Source: Viridibacterium silvisoli (GTDB lineage Bacteria > Pseudomonadota > Gammaproteobacteria > Burkholderiales > Rhodocyclaceae). Taken from it: DNA of 64,000 bases. A model generated the notes under the pieces. That model did no database searches, had not been told where the DNA came from, and saw only the letters and a list, made by a program, of their open reading frames with translations. How positions within the stretch are numbered: the stretch's first letter is position 1; each line of letters begins with the position of its first letter. Below, piece after piece: positions 34,323-43,086 of this stretch. The stretch spans positions 1,426,001 to 1,490,000 of the forward strand of contig NZ_JAYXHS010000001.1 of the NCBI RefSeq assembly GCF_036017035.1, given 5' to 3'. The translations under genes were made by a program, and so were the position numbers.

Positions 34323-36365
34323 TCATGCTGCCGGATCCTTCGCGAGGCTGGCCGGCGGCGTCGCGTCGGTCCGCTCCTGGGCCGCGGTTTCGGCGACGAT
34401 GGCAGCGCTGGCCGCCGCGGCGTCGTCCCCTGCCAGCACCAGTTCGGCCGCTTCGATTTCCTCGTCTTCCGCCGTGTCGCCGCCTTGTTCCAGCGGAGGC
34501 AGCGTGGCGACGTATTTCGCGCGTAGCTCCACGTCGATCAGGTCAAATTGCTCGAGCGAGAGTTGCACGCGGTCGCCGCTGTTGAGGTTGGACAGCGAAT
34601 GCACCTTGAAGACGAAAGGTACGTCTTCAAGGCGCACGATGTTCTCGCGCAGCACCTTGGCCGATACCTCCTTGAGACCGTTCTGACGCAGCCAGCGCAG
34701 GCACCAGTAGCGTTCCATGCCTTGCTGGAATTCGGCATAGGCCTTGTAGGTCTGGTCGAAGTCGTTCATCGCCACGGCCAGTTCAGTGGAGCCCGTCGGG
34801 AAATGCGCGGGTTCGCCGCGCAGATGGGCGACCAGCTGCCACTGGTTGCACATGTCCACGTAGCGACGCAGCGGGCTGGTCGACCAGGCGTAACAGTCGA
34901 CGCCGAGACCATCGTGCGGTGCAGCGGCCGTGGTCATGCGCACCCGGCCGCCGGTCTGGGCGCGATAGATCGCCGGTATGCCGGCTTCATGCAGCAGCTT
35001 GCCCCAGCTGCTGTTGGCAAGGATCATCAGCTCGGCCACCAGCTTGTCGAGCGGCGAGCCGCGCTTGCGGCGTTCGATGCTGATCTGGCCGGGGCCGTCC
35101 TGCGTGCTGGCCTCCCAGTCGACGTAGTAGTTGAAGTCCATCGCATTCTGGTTGGCCGAGGGTTTGCCACGGCCGGCTTCGAGCACGGTGGCAAATTCCC
35201 ACAACACGCTCAGTTCGCGCTTGAAGGCGAAATCCGGCGTGCCGGCAAACTCGTTGGCAAGTGTCTCTTCGTTGAACACCGGCTCCAGGTCGTGGTGGCG
35301 AAGATTGGCGGCGACCGGCACGCGTTCGATGCAGGAGCGCATCCCGCCCAGCGAGTAGTCGCTGTTCACCTCGACGTAGAGCGACACTGCGGGGCGTGCC
35401 GAACCTGCGCCCAGCGTGAATACTTCGACCAGGTCGTCCGGCAGCATGGTGATCTTGTTGCCGGGCATGTAGACCGTCGACAGGCGCGTGCGCGCAATGG
35501 CGTCGATGGCGCTGCCAGGCTTGATGCCGAGGCAAGGCGCGGCGATGTGGATGCCGACCACCCAACCGCCGCCGTCACGTGGCGTCAGCGACAGGGCGTC
35601 GTCAATCTCGGTCGTCGTCGCATCGTCGATGGAGAAGGCCTGTACATCGGCGAGGGGCAGATCATCCGGGGCGGCAGGCGCTTCCACGGGTGGGAAACCC
35701 GTGCCTTCCGGGAAGTACTCGAACAGGAACCTGCCGAGCAGGTAGTCGTGCGAGGACGGCAGCGCGCCGGCCTTGAGCATGAGGCGCGGCACCGACATGC
35801 CGGAGGCCTCGCAGGCTGCTTCGAGCGCCTTGGTCTCGAGCTTGTTGCGGTCCGGGCGGTAGAGCAGCTGCTTGAGCATGGGCGGAAACTCGGCGGGCAG
35901 CGTGCCGGCGAGCAACTCGTCTTTCATGCGGGTGATGGCTTCCTGCTGCAGGCGCTTCTTCTCTGCGCCGGCCAGCGCGGCTTGCAGGATTTCCGGCGGC
36001 GCCTTGCGGAAGCGGCCGCGGCCCTTGCGGTGGAAATGCAGGGGCGAGGCTTGCAGGCCCTGCAGCAGCGCCGTGGCTTCAATGGCGCTCGGGGGGTGTC
36101 CGAAATAATCCTGTGCGAACTCGGCGAAGCCGAACTCGGCATCGCCGCACATTTCCCACAGGAAGTCGGTTTCCAGCGCGGCGGCTTCCTGCTCGGCGCG
36201 TGCCAGCAGCTCGCTTGCCGCTGGATTGGCATAGCGCAGCAAGATGGTGTTGGCCTTCAGCTTGACTCGCTTGCCATGTGGGGTTTCCACCTGCAGCGAG
36301 GTGTCGTTGTCGGCCATGATGGTGCCAGTCTTGAAAACACCATCCTCTTCAAACAGCACGTTCAT
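34323..36365 (-). CDS. RNB-domain exoribonuclease (RNase II family)
   Basis: 680 aa. An N-terminal region with a small beta-barrel-like start (LFEEDGVFKTGTIMADNDTSLQVE) leads into the RNB catalytic domain; the metal-binding acids lie in AFSIDDATTTEIDDALSL, and STVYMPGNKITMLPDDL plus TSPLRRYVDMCNQWQLVAHL are the typical RNB blocks. A short S1-like end (VFKVHSLSNLNSGDRVQLSL) is followed by an Ala/Glu-rich tail. This is the betaproteobacterial RNase II form that degrades RNA 3' to 5'. It is followed by the TonB-like gene on the same strand. Confidence 0.92.
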   Translation of the reverse strand: MNVLFEEDGVFKTGTIMADNDTSLQVETPHGKRVKLKANTILLRYANPAASELLARAEQEAAALETDFLWEMCGDAEFGFAEFAQDYFGHPPSAIEATALLQGLQASPLHFHRKGRGRFRKAPPEILQAALAGAEKKRLQQEAITRMKDELLAGTLPAEFPPMLKQLLYRPDRNKLETKALEAACEASGMSVPRLMLKAGALPSSHDYLLGRFLFEYFPEGTGFPPVEAPAAPDDLPLADVQAFSIDDATTTEIDDALSLTPRDGGGWVVGIHIAAPCLGIKPGSAIDAIARTRLSTVYMPGNKITMLPDDLVEVFTLGAGSARPAVSLYVEVNSDYSLGGMRSCIERVPVAANLRHHDLEPVFNEETLANEFAGTPDFAFKRELSVLWEFATVLEAGRGKPSANQNAMDFNYYVDWEASTQDGPGQISIERRKRGSPLDKLVAELMILANSSWGKLLHEAGIPAIYRAQTGGRVRMTTAAAPHDGLGVDCYAWSTSPLRRYVDMCNQWQLVAHLRGEPAHFPTGSTELAVAMNDFDQTYKAYAEFQQGMERYWCLRWLRQNGLKEVSAKVLRENIVRLEDVPFVFKVHSLSNLNSGDRVQLSLEQFDLIDVELRAKYVATLPPLEQGGDTAEDEEIEAAELVLAGDDAAAASAAIVAETAAQERTDATPPASLAKDPAA

Positions 36366-36606
36366 TTGATTCCATTTCCCTTGCGGCCCTTCGCCGGGCG
36401 GGCCGGCATGGCCATATTGCAGCGCGCCTGGCGCAACTGACTGAGGCGCAGATTATAGGCTACGGCCCCGGTGACGCCGAGTCACCACACAAGTGTTTGC
36501 GCTGTGGGTCATCCATGCTTGTGGCGATGCGTTAATCTCCGATGCGTGTTGTACAGAATGTGCCCCGATTAGCCAGGCCCTCTTCCGCAGCCAAAGGAGC
36601 TCGACC

Positions 36607-36912
36607 ATGATCAATCGCCGTCGTTTCATTACCGTTGTGCCCATCGTTGCTGCTGGCGCCATGCTGGCCGGCAAGGCCGTTGCGCAGGAAAAAGTGACCG
36701 AAGCCGATGGCACGGCCAAGGCGCTGGGTTACAAGGAAGACGCGAGCAAGGTGGACGCCACCAAGTACGCCTCCTACAAGGCGGGCAATACCTGCGCCAA
36801 CTGTGTCCAGTACACCGGCAAGGCAGGCGCGGTCAGCGGCCCTTGCGCCGCATTCGGCGGCAAGGCGGTGGCGGCCAGGGGCTGGTGCATGGCTTGGGTC
36901 AAGAAAACGTGA
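36607..36912 (+). CDS. High-potential iron-sulfur protein (HiPIP)
   Basis: 101 aa. A twin-arginine signal (RRRFITVVPIVAAGAMLAG, residues 4-22) exports the folded protein. The mature part has the four [4Fe-4S] ligands Cys63, Cys66, Cys80 and Cys94 (CANC...PCAAFGG...GWCMAW), the HiPIP pattern. It is a periplasmic one-electron carrier to reaction centres or terminal oxidases or reductases. The ATG at 36607 has AAGGAG about 8 bp upstream; longer upstream frames are not supported. It stands alone. Confidence 0.93.
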   Translation: MINRRRFITVVPIVAAGAMLAGKAVAQEKVTEADGTAKALGYKEDASKVDATKYASYKAGNTCANCVQYTGKAGAVSGPCAAFGGKAVAARGWCMAWVKKT

Positions 36913-37057
36913 GCACGGCCTGATTTCGCGGCTGTGGGGCGCACATTGCCCTGAACTTGTGGGTACTGGCAGGCCGTCGGGGCGCGGGTTAGCATCGTAG
37001 CCTGATGCCACCTGCGGCTTCTCCGAACCCGCCGTCCTACTTCCACCGCTCATTGCC

Positions 37058-37555
37058 ATGACCGTGTCAGCACAACCCGCCGCCATCCAGCTGTCCGAAG
37101 AGCTGGTCAGCTTCGTTCAGGGGCGCGTGTCCATCCTTGTGGCGTCCTGCGATCCGGGTTTGCTGACCTCTGTGGTTTTCGGGCTCGGCTGTCGCGTTGC
37201 GCCCGACCGGCGTCGCATGACGATTCTGCTGCCGGGTGCGCAAGCGGCGGCCTGTATTGCCGATGTGCGGGCCACGGGTCGTGTGGCCGTCAATTTCGGC
37301 CTGCCTTCAACCAATCGCTGCGTGCAGTTCAAGGGCGTGGATGCCGTCGTCGAGCCCGTCAAGCCGTTCGACCTTGCTTGCGTCGAGCAGCACTCGCACG
37401 CCTTCACCGACGAGTTGCTGCCTTTGCGCGAGATGACGCGCGAGGTGCTGGAAACCATCCTGCAGTACACGCCGGAGGATCTCGTGGCCATCAGCTTCGC
37501 GCTGTCAGAGGGTTTTGTGCAGACACCGGGCCCTGGTGCAGGAGCACGCCTGTGA
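37058..37555 (+). CDS. Pyridoxamine 5'-phosphate oxidase-fold protein
   Basis: 165 aa. The beta-barrel pattern (ELVSFVQGRVSILVASCDPGLLTSVVFGLGCRVA, GRVAVNFGLPSTNRCVQFKG) resembles small split-barrel flavin-binding proteins of the PNPOx-like superfamily. It has no clear cofactor-binding signature, so the exact role is open. Its stop codon overlaps the start of the next gene (TGATG), so the two are translationally coupled and probably act together. Sulfur residues are unremarkable. Confidence 0.65.
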   Translation: MTVSAQPAAIQLSEELVSFVQGRVSILVASCDPGLLTSVVFGLGCRVAPDRRRMTILLPGAQAAACIADVRATGRVAVNFGLPSTNRCVQFKGVDAVVEPVKPFDLACVEQHSHAFTDELLPLREMTREVLETILQYTPEDLVAISFALSEGFVQTPGPGAGARL

Positions 37556-38883
37556 TGCGTTGCGTGGACAGTATCCGGCCCTGCCTGGAAGGCGTCATTC
37601 CAGCCTTCGTCGCAACCTGTTCGCTGGATGGCGCGCCGAACGTCGCGCTGGCTTCGCAGCTCGAATACGTCGACGCCCAGCATGTCGCGCTGTCGTTCCA
37701 GTTCTTCAACAAGACGCGCGCCAATATCCTCGTCCATCCCTATGCCACCGTGATGGTGTTCAACAACGAGACGGGCGAGGCCTTCCGCCTGAGCGTGCAG
37801 TACCTGCATACGGAAACGGAAGGACGCCTGTTCCAGCGCATGAAGGTCAAGCTTGCCGGCATCGCTTCGCATACTGGCATGACCGGCGTATTCAAGCTGC
37901 TGGGTGCCGATGTGTATCGCGTGCTGGCGATCGAGCGCGTGCCCGGCAAGTCGCTGCCGGACGGGCCGGGCGCGCGCAACCTGTTACCGGCGATCCGCGC
38001 AGTCAGCGAGCGACTGGCGGGCTCGCTTGATCTGAGCAGTTTGTTCGACGACACGCTCAAGAGCCTCGAGCTGCACTTCGGTTTCCGCCACAGCATGTTC
38101 CTGATGCTGGATGAGAGCGGCTCACGCCTTTACACGGTGGCGAGCCGTGGCTACGCGCAGTCCGGGGTAGGCTCGGAGATTGCGGTAGGAGACGGCATCA
38201 TCGGCGTGGCGGCCGAGCACCGCACGCCGATCCGCATCGCGCACATGGCGACTGAATACAACTATGCGCAGAATCTGCGCGCGCGGGCGCTCGAAGCGGG
38301 TATCGCAGCGCAGGCCGAGATTCCGTTTGCGGGGCTGCCCGACTCGAACAGCCAACTGGCTGTGCCGGTGCTTGCCGGCGAACGCTTGCTGGGCGTGCTC
38401 TATCTGGAAAGCCCCGAGCAACGCCGCTTCAGCTACAACGATGAAGACGCGCTGGTGGCCATCGCGCAACAGATCGGTCTGATGATGCGCACGCTGCAGA
38501 GCGCCGAAGCGCTCGAGGAAGCGCCGGGCGCCAGTCCGGTTGTGCCGCACAGCAGTGGAGGGGCGCCCGTGGCGGTGCGCTACTTTCCCGAGAATGACAG
38601 CGTCTTCCTCGCCGATGACTATCTCATCAAGGGCGTGGCTGGCGCCATCCTGTGGAAGCTGGTGAACGCTCATGTCAGCTGCGGTCGCGTTGATTTCAGC
38701 AATCGCGAGCTGCGCCTCGACCCGGCGCTGCGCCTGCCGGATATCGACGACAACCTGGAGGCGCGCCTCATCCTGCTGTCGCGCCGCCTGCGCGAGCGCT
38801 GCGACTTCCTCGGTCTCGAGAAAACAGGCCGCGGGCGTTTCCGCCTGCGCGTCGGGCGCAGCCTGCAATTGGTGTCAGCGTAG
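37555..38883 (+). CDS. PNPOx-like/GAF/C-terminal helical domain fusion protein
   Basis: 442 aa. The N-terminal third (residues 1-140) is a split-barrel flavin-type domain (CLEGVIPAFVATCSLDGAPNVALASQ, ANILVHPYATVMVFN). A GAF domain follows (about 155-320; RHSMFLMLDESGSRLYTVASRGY, GDGIIGVAAEH, QLAVPVLAGERLLGVLYLES). The last 100 residues (VFLADDYLIKGVAGAILWKLVNAHVSCGRVDFSNRELRLD) resemble a DNA-binding or FAD-regulator-like end, which I cannot name. A redox-sensing regulator is plausible. It starts at the stop of the previous gene; its own stop lies within a palindrome. Confidence 0.72.
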   Translation: MRCVDSIRPCLEGVIPAFVATCSLDGAPNVALASQLEYVDAQHVALSFQFFNKTRANILVHPYATVMVFNNETGEAFRLSVQYLHTETEGRLFQRMKVKLAGIASHTGMTGVFKLLGADVYRVLAIERVPGKSLPDGPGARNLLPAIRAVSERLAGSLDLSSLFDDTLKSLELHFGFRHSMFLMLDESGSRLYTVASRGYAQSGVGSEIAVGDGIIGVAAEHRTPIRIAHMATEYNYAQNLRARALEAGIAAQAEIPFAGLPDSNSQLAVPVLAGERLLGVLYLESPEQRRFSYNDEDALVAIAQQIGLMMRTLQSAEALEEAPGASPVVPHSSGGAPVAVRYFPENDSVFLADDYLIKGVAGAILWKLVNAHVSCGRVDFSNRELRLDPALRLPDIDDNLEARLILLSRRLRERCDFLGLEKTGRGRFRLRVGRSLQLVSA

Positions 38884-38912
38884 GTCGGAAAAGCGCTGCG
38901 CTTTTCCGACCT
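38882..38912. repeat. Near-perfect 31-bp palindrome on a stop codon
   Basis: AGGTCGGAAAAGCGC (38882-38896) and GCGCTTTTCCGACCT (38898-38912) are perfect 15-bp arms around one base. It overlaps the TAG of the GAF gene (38881-38883) and lies 6 bp before the convergent hemerythrin stop. Its arm is shared with the element at 33131-33166. It may be a small bidirectional terminator. Confidence 0.75.
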
Positions 38913-38918
38913 GCAGGA

Positions 38919-39611
38919 TCACGCCGCGCTGAGCTCACCGCACCCCAGCGCGCGCATCAGCTTGTCCCAATCGTTGCCGCTGATCAGCGGACGCAGCATG
39001 GCGAGCACGCCGTCAAAGGCTTCGGCAGGCACGCCTTGCCTCATGCCGCAGAGCATCTGCGCACGCTCGCCGGCGCTCACCGAAGGCAGGATCCAGCGCA
39101 TGAAGCCCATTTTCTTTTCGGGCGGCAAGCTGGCGACCAGCGCGTGCTCGATGGCAAGGATTTCTGCGTCGCTGTAGCAGGCCCACAGCACGGCGTTGTT
39201 GTCGGTTTCCTCGACCGCCATGTGCTCGAAATTCTCCGCGACGAACAGGGCGAGGCGCCGGTAGAGCGCACTGCCCATGACGTCGCGCAGGAAGGGCAGG
39301 CTTTTCTCGATTTCCGCGATGTCGGCGAGGATGCTCTTGATGGCCAGCACGTGTTCATGGTGATCGGTGAGCGTCGTGTTGCTCGAGCCCGGGCGGCGTG
39401 CGTCCATGGCGGCGTGCACGAAGGCGTCTTCATGCTGCAGATGGCTGTGACACACCTCCATCAACATGCGCAGTTGCGCCAGGCTTTGCGCGCTGTCGGC
39501 GGGGTCTTGCCAGTCGGTACGGCCACAACGCTGCAGGGTGTCCGACATGAAGGTGCGCAGACCCTTGTGCACCGTGCCATAAATGTTGTATCGCTGATTT
39601 GCTGATTGCAT
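38919..39611 (-). CDS. Hemerythrin-like (HHE) domain protein
   Basis: 230 aa. His15 (GTVHKGLR), HSHLQHEDAFVH (His55-66), TDHHEHVLAI (His84-87) and ENFEHMAVEETD supply the four-helix HHE pattern that could bind a di-iron site and sense or carry O2 or NO. The ATG at 39611 is preferred because AAAGGGAATAACAAA lies directly upstream; an in-frame GTG at 39641 would add ten residues. It is divergent from the histidine kinase at 39959 and converges on the PNPOx-GAF gene. Confidence 0.82.
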   Translation of the reverse strand: MQSANQRYNIYGTVHKGLRTFMSDTLQRCGRTDWQDPADSAQSLAQLRMLMEVCHSHLQHEDAFVHAAMDARRPGSSNTTLTDHHEHVLAIKSILADIAEIEKSLPFLRDVMGSALYRRLALFVAENFEHMAVEETDNNAVLWACYSDAEILAIEHALVASLPPEKKMGFMRWILPSVSAGERAQMLCGMRQGVPAEAFDGVLAMLRPLISGNDWDKLMRALGCGELSAA

Positions 39612-39958
39612 TTTGTTATTCCCTTTGACTAAGTAATTCACAATCTGGTTCTATGCGTCTCTGGCTGGCTTTTTTCAGCCATCGAGGCGCACGAAAGTGT
39701 TTGTCTGCGGCGCTCATTGCGAATGCAGATCACGTAGCGAAGACTAGGGAAACAGCGGTACAGGTGCTGCTAAATGTTGCTTAAGAGATCCCTAAACAAA
39801 CCTTATTGCCCTTATGGACAGAGCGGGGCTACGCCCCGGTACGCCTTGTCTGACATCATGAGGATCGCCATGCGGCGGTGGTCTGTCCGACCGCCTCCGA
39901 TTGACGCGCTGCGCGCAAGCGCTTGTGCATGGGATGCGCCACTGGAGATGTCCCGCCG
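39612..39958. other. Divergent intergenic region between hemerythrin and kinase genes
   Basis: 347 bp with lower GC than the genes near its left half. It holds a TGGCTG..CAGCCA hairpin with T6 (39663-39682), a GGGGC..GCCCC hairpin (39823-39838), a GGCGGT..ACCGCC hairpin (39876-39897) and a widely spaced TAGGGA..TCCCTA pair around 39746-39794. No convincing gene or promoter boxes. It must contain both divergent promoters. Confidence 0.5.
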
Positions 39959-42655
39959 ATGAACCTGTCGCTTCTTCTGGCCCACTGGTCACGTCTGGTG
40001 CTGGTAGCCGTAGCGCTGTTGGCACTGACTGCCGTATCGGCAATCTACCTGGAGCAATCACTCGAAGAGCAGGCCCTGTCGCCCTTGCTCTCCGGCGAGA
40101 AACAGCGTGCCCTGCGCCGCGCCGAGAGCTTCCAGCGCAGTCTGAAGGTGCCTGTCAGTGATGTGATCGCGCTATCGCGGTCGAAGGTTCTGCGGCAGGC
40201 GGTGCAGGACTATTCGGCGCAGTCGCTGGACCGTCTCGCCGAGGTCGGTGCGACGCTGGCGGAGAGCGGCATCACCTATGAGAAGGTGCGGCTGCTCGAT
40301 GCGCATGGCAAGGAGCGCATGCGCATCAATCTGCGCGGCAGGCATGCCGTGCGGGTGCCGGAGCGTGAACTGCAGGACAAGTCCGGCCGCTACTTCTTCA
40401 CGCGGCCGACGGGGCTGGCGGATGGCGAGGTCTTCATCTCGCGCATCGATCTGGATGTCGACAATGACAAGATCCAGGTGCCGCATCTGCCGACGCTGCG
40501 CGTCGCGACGCCGATCCGCCATGCCGACGGATCGTTGGGGGGCGTGCTGGTGCTCAACGTCGCGGTCGACTCATTGACGCCCATCTTCAACACTGCGGTG
40601 GTGGGCGCGATTCCGGTGTGGATGACCGACAGCGCCGGTTTCTGGCTGAAGGGGCCGAAGCCGGAGCTGGAGTGGGGCTTCCAGCTGAACAGGCCCGATG
40701 CGCGCCTGAGCGTGTTCGAACCGGAGGTTGCGAGGGCGGCAGAGAGTGGCGATGTGGTGCAACTCACAACCCCCAGCGGTTTGTGGACACTGGGCCGCGT
40801 GGACTTGCCTGCTTCGAAAGCGATTGCCGCGCCGCGACCGGAGTTCGAGCAATTCAGGAGCGTTCACCTGATCTCGCGGGTGCCGGCTGAGCAGCTGGAG
40901 AGCATGGTGGCCCCCACGCGGCGCATCACGCTCATCACGGCCATTTGCGTCGGGCTGCTGCTCGTAGTGCTCACCTCCCTGATGATCCTGGCATTCGAGG
41001 CGCGCAAGCAGCAGGCGCGCGATGCCGAGAATGCACGCCATCGCCTGCGCCTGGCACTCGTGGGCGGCGGCTTGTCGATGTGGATTGCCGACCTGACCAG
41101 TGCAGGCGTCTATCTCAATGCCAGCTGGCAGAAGATCACCGGCTATCCGCAAGGGCCATCGACGATGGATGCGTGGTTGGCCTTGATCCATGCCGATGAC
41201 CGCAGTGGCGTGCTCGAAGCCTTCGCCTTGATGCGCAGCGGCCAACGCAGTTCGGTCGAAACGATCTTGCGTTTGCGCCATCAGGACGGTCACTGGCTGA
41301 CGCTGGGGCTTTATGGCGGCGTCGTCGATCACACGCAAGGGGGCACGCCCGCACAGGCCGCGGGCGTGTTGCGAGACCTCTCCCTGATCGAGCAGAGCGA
41401 GAAACGCCTGGCGCTGGCCATGCTGGCTGGCGACGTGAGCTGGTGGGACTGGAACGTGCCGGGCAATGTCGTCAGCCTAGATGCGCGCTGGGCGCTGCTG
41501 ACGGGCGACGACGGCGAGACGCGGCAGGAGCTGTTGCTGCCGCTGGCCAGCGTGTTCGAAGATGCCGTGCATCTTGAGGATCGTGCTGCGCTGTCGGCGG
41601 CGATAACGGCCTTGCTGTCCGGTCAGCGTGGCTTGATCGCTGCTGATTATCGTCTGCGCCGCCGTGATGGCGACTGGACCTGGATACTGGCGCGCGGCGA
41701 GGTGATGGAGCGTAGCGAGAACGGCTCGCCCACGCGTGTGCTGGGTACCTTCAAGGACATCACGCAGCGCAAGCGGCTGGAGCTTGAGCTGCGTGAAGAG
41801 CGCCGCCTGCTGGAGCAGCGTGTCGCCGAACGCACGCAGAACCTCGAACTGGCGCGGCAGGAGGCGGAGCGCGCCAATACCGCCAAGAACACCTTTCTGG
41901 CCAATATCTCGCACGAGATGCGCACGCCCATGCACGGCATCATCGGCTTCTCCGACATGGGCCAGAAGCTCGGTGCCTCGGCGCCGGCAGAGGTTGCGAC
42001 GACGTATTTCTCGGCCATCAACCAGAGCGCGGCACGCCTGCTGACCTTGCTCAACGACCTGCTCGACATGTCGAAACTGGAGAGCGGCATGATGTCGTTC
42101 CACCCGGAGCGCATCGATCCGGTGATGCTAATCGACAGCAATGTGTCGGAGCTTCAGGCACTCGCGCAACAGAAGAATCTGCGCCTGCAGTTGCAGGCCG
42201 AGGCCCCTTTGCCGTCCTTGCATGCGGATCCGATCCGCATCGGGCAAGTGGTCAGGAATCTGCTTGCCAACTCGATCCGCTATTCTCCGGAGGATGATGT
42301 CATCCGCATCGAACTGTCGGCACTGGATGGCACCGCACTCGATCTGACGCCGGAAGAGGGTGTTCTGCGCCTGGTGGTCAGCGACCACGGCTGCGGGATA
42401 CCCCCGGACGAGCTGGAGTCGATCTTCGACAAGTTCGTGCAAAGCACACGTACGCGCTCAGGCGCGGGTGGTACGGGCCTGGGCTTGTCGATCTGCCGCG
42501 ACATCGTGAGTTTCCATAAGGGGCGCATTCGCGCCTTCAACAATCCGGAAGGCGGCGCCACGTTCGAGGTGCTGCTGCCTGCGCGTCACGCAGATGACGG
42601 CAGTGGGAGCGCCAATGACGCGCAAGCCGCTTCACGCGCAGCAACGGATTCCTGA
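39959..42655 (+). CDS. Membrane sensor histidine kinase with two PAS domains
   Basis: 898 aa. An N-terminal helix (LVLVAVALLALTAVSAIYL), a large periplasmic sensor (about residues 35-310; SGRYFFTRPTGLADGEVFISRIDLDVDN resembles a Cache-type ligand domain) and a second helix (about 320-345) are followed by two PAS regions (about 360-480 and 480-610), HisKA with His652 in ANISHEMRTPMHG, and HATPase_c (DHGCGIP, GTGLGLSICRDI). The ATG at 39959 has GGAG upstream. It is followed 38 bp later by a stand-alone receiver, the probable partner. The ligand is unknown. Confidence 0.9.
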   Translation: MNLSLLLAHWSRLVLVAVALLALTAVSAIYLEQSLEEQALSPLLSGEKQRALRRAESFQRSLKVPVSDVIALSRSKVLRQAVQDYSAQSLDRLAEVGATLAESGITYEKVRLLDAHGKERMRINLRGRHAVRVPERELQDKSGRYFFTRPTGLADGEVFISRIDLDVDNDKIQVPHLPTLRVATPIRHADGSLGGVLVLNVAVDSLTPIFNTAVVGAIPVWMTDSAGFWLKGPKPELEWGFQLNRPDARLSVFEPEVARAAESGDVVQLTTPSGLWTLGRVDLPASKAIAAPRPEFEQFRSVHLISRVPAEQLESMVAPTRRITLITAICVGLLLVVLTSLMILAFEARKQQARDAENARHRLRLALVGGGLSMWIADLTSAGVYLNASWQKITGYPQGPSTMDAWLALIHADDRSGVLEAFALMRSGQRSSVETILRLRHQDGHWLTLGLYGGVVDHTQGGTPAQAAGVLRDLSLIEQSEKRLALAMLAGDVSWWDWNVPGNVVSLDARWALLTGDDGETRQELLLPLASVFEDAVHLEDRAALSAAITALLSGQRGLIAADYRLRRRDGDWTWILARGEVMERSENGSPTRVLGTFKDITQRKRLELELREERRLLEQRVAERTQNLELARQEAERANTAKNTFLANISHEMRTPMHGIIGFSDMGQKLGASAPAEVATTYFSAINQSAARLLTLLNDLLDMSKLESGMMSFHPERIDPVMLIDSNVSELQALAQQKNLRLQLQAEAPLPSLHADPIRIGQVVRNLLANSIRYSPEDDVIRIELSALDGTALDLTPEEGVLRLVVSDHGCGIPPDELESIFDKFVQSTRTRSGAGGTGLGLSICRDIVSFHKGRIRAFNNPEGGATFEVLLPARHADDGSGSANDAQAASRAATDS

Positions 42656-42693
42656 GTCGTGGATCAAGCCATCGCCGGGAGGGCGCAGCGAGA

Positions 42694-43086
42694 ATGAGCG
42701 TATGTCATATCCTGGCGGTCGATGACGAGCCGATCAATCTCGCGTTGTTCAAGGCATTCTTCTTCGCGCAGCCTTATGAGGTCACCCTGTGTTCGAGTGG
42801 CGCTCGGGCCATCCAGATGCTCGACGATCCTGAGCAGTCCATCGACGTACTGGTGCTCGACCTGATGATGCCCAATGTCGATGGTTTCGACGTGCTGCGC
42901 GCCGTGCGCGCGCATGCCAGGCGCTGGAGCGTGCCAGTGATCGTGCAGAGCGGGAACGGCGATCAGGAGTTCATCCGCAAGGCCATGGAGGCCGGCGCAG
43001 ACGACTATCTCGTCAAGCCCTTTCTCGTCGACACCTTGATGAGTGTCCTTGACCGGCTGCGCCCTAGCTCCGGTCACGTAGCTTGA
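42694..43086 (+). CDS. Stand-alone CheY-like receiver
   Basis: 130 aa with only a receiver domain: acidic pair DDE (10-12), phosphoacceptor Asp in VLVLDLMMPNVDGFD (about Asp54), Ser/Thr switch in VIVQSGNG, and Lys in LVKPF. It follows the hybrid-free kinase by 38 bp and has no output domain, so it may signal through a partner or a phosphorelay. Its last 23 bp overlap the 3' end of the convergent photolyase gene. Confidence 0.88.
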   Translation: MSVCHILAVDDEPINLALFKAFFFAQPYEVTLCSSGARAIQMLDDPEQSIDVLVLDLMMPNVDGFDVLRAVRAHARRWSVPVIVQSGNGDQEFIRKAMEAGADDYLVKPFLVDTLMSVLDRLRPSSGHVA

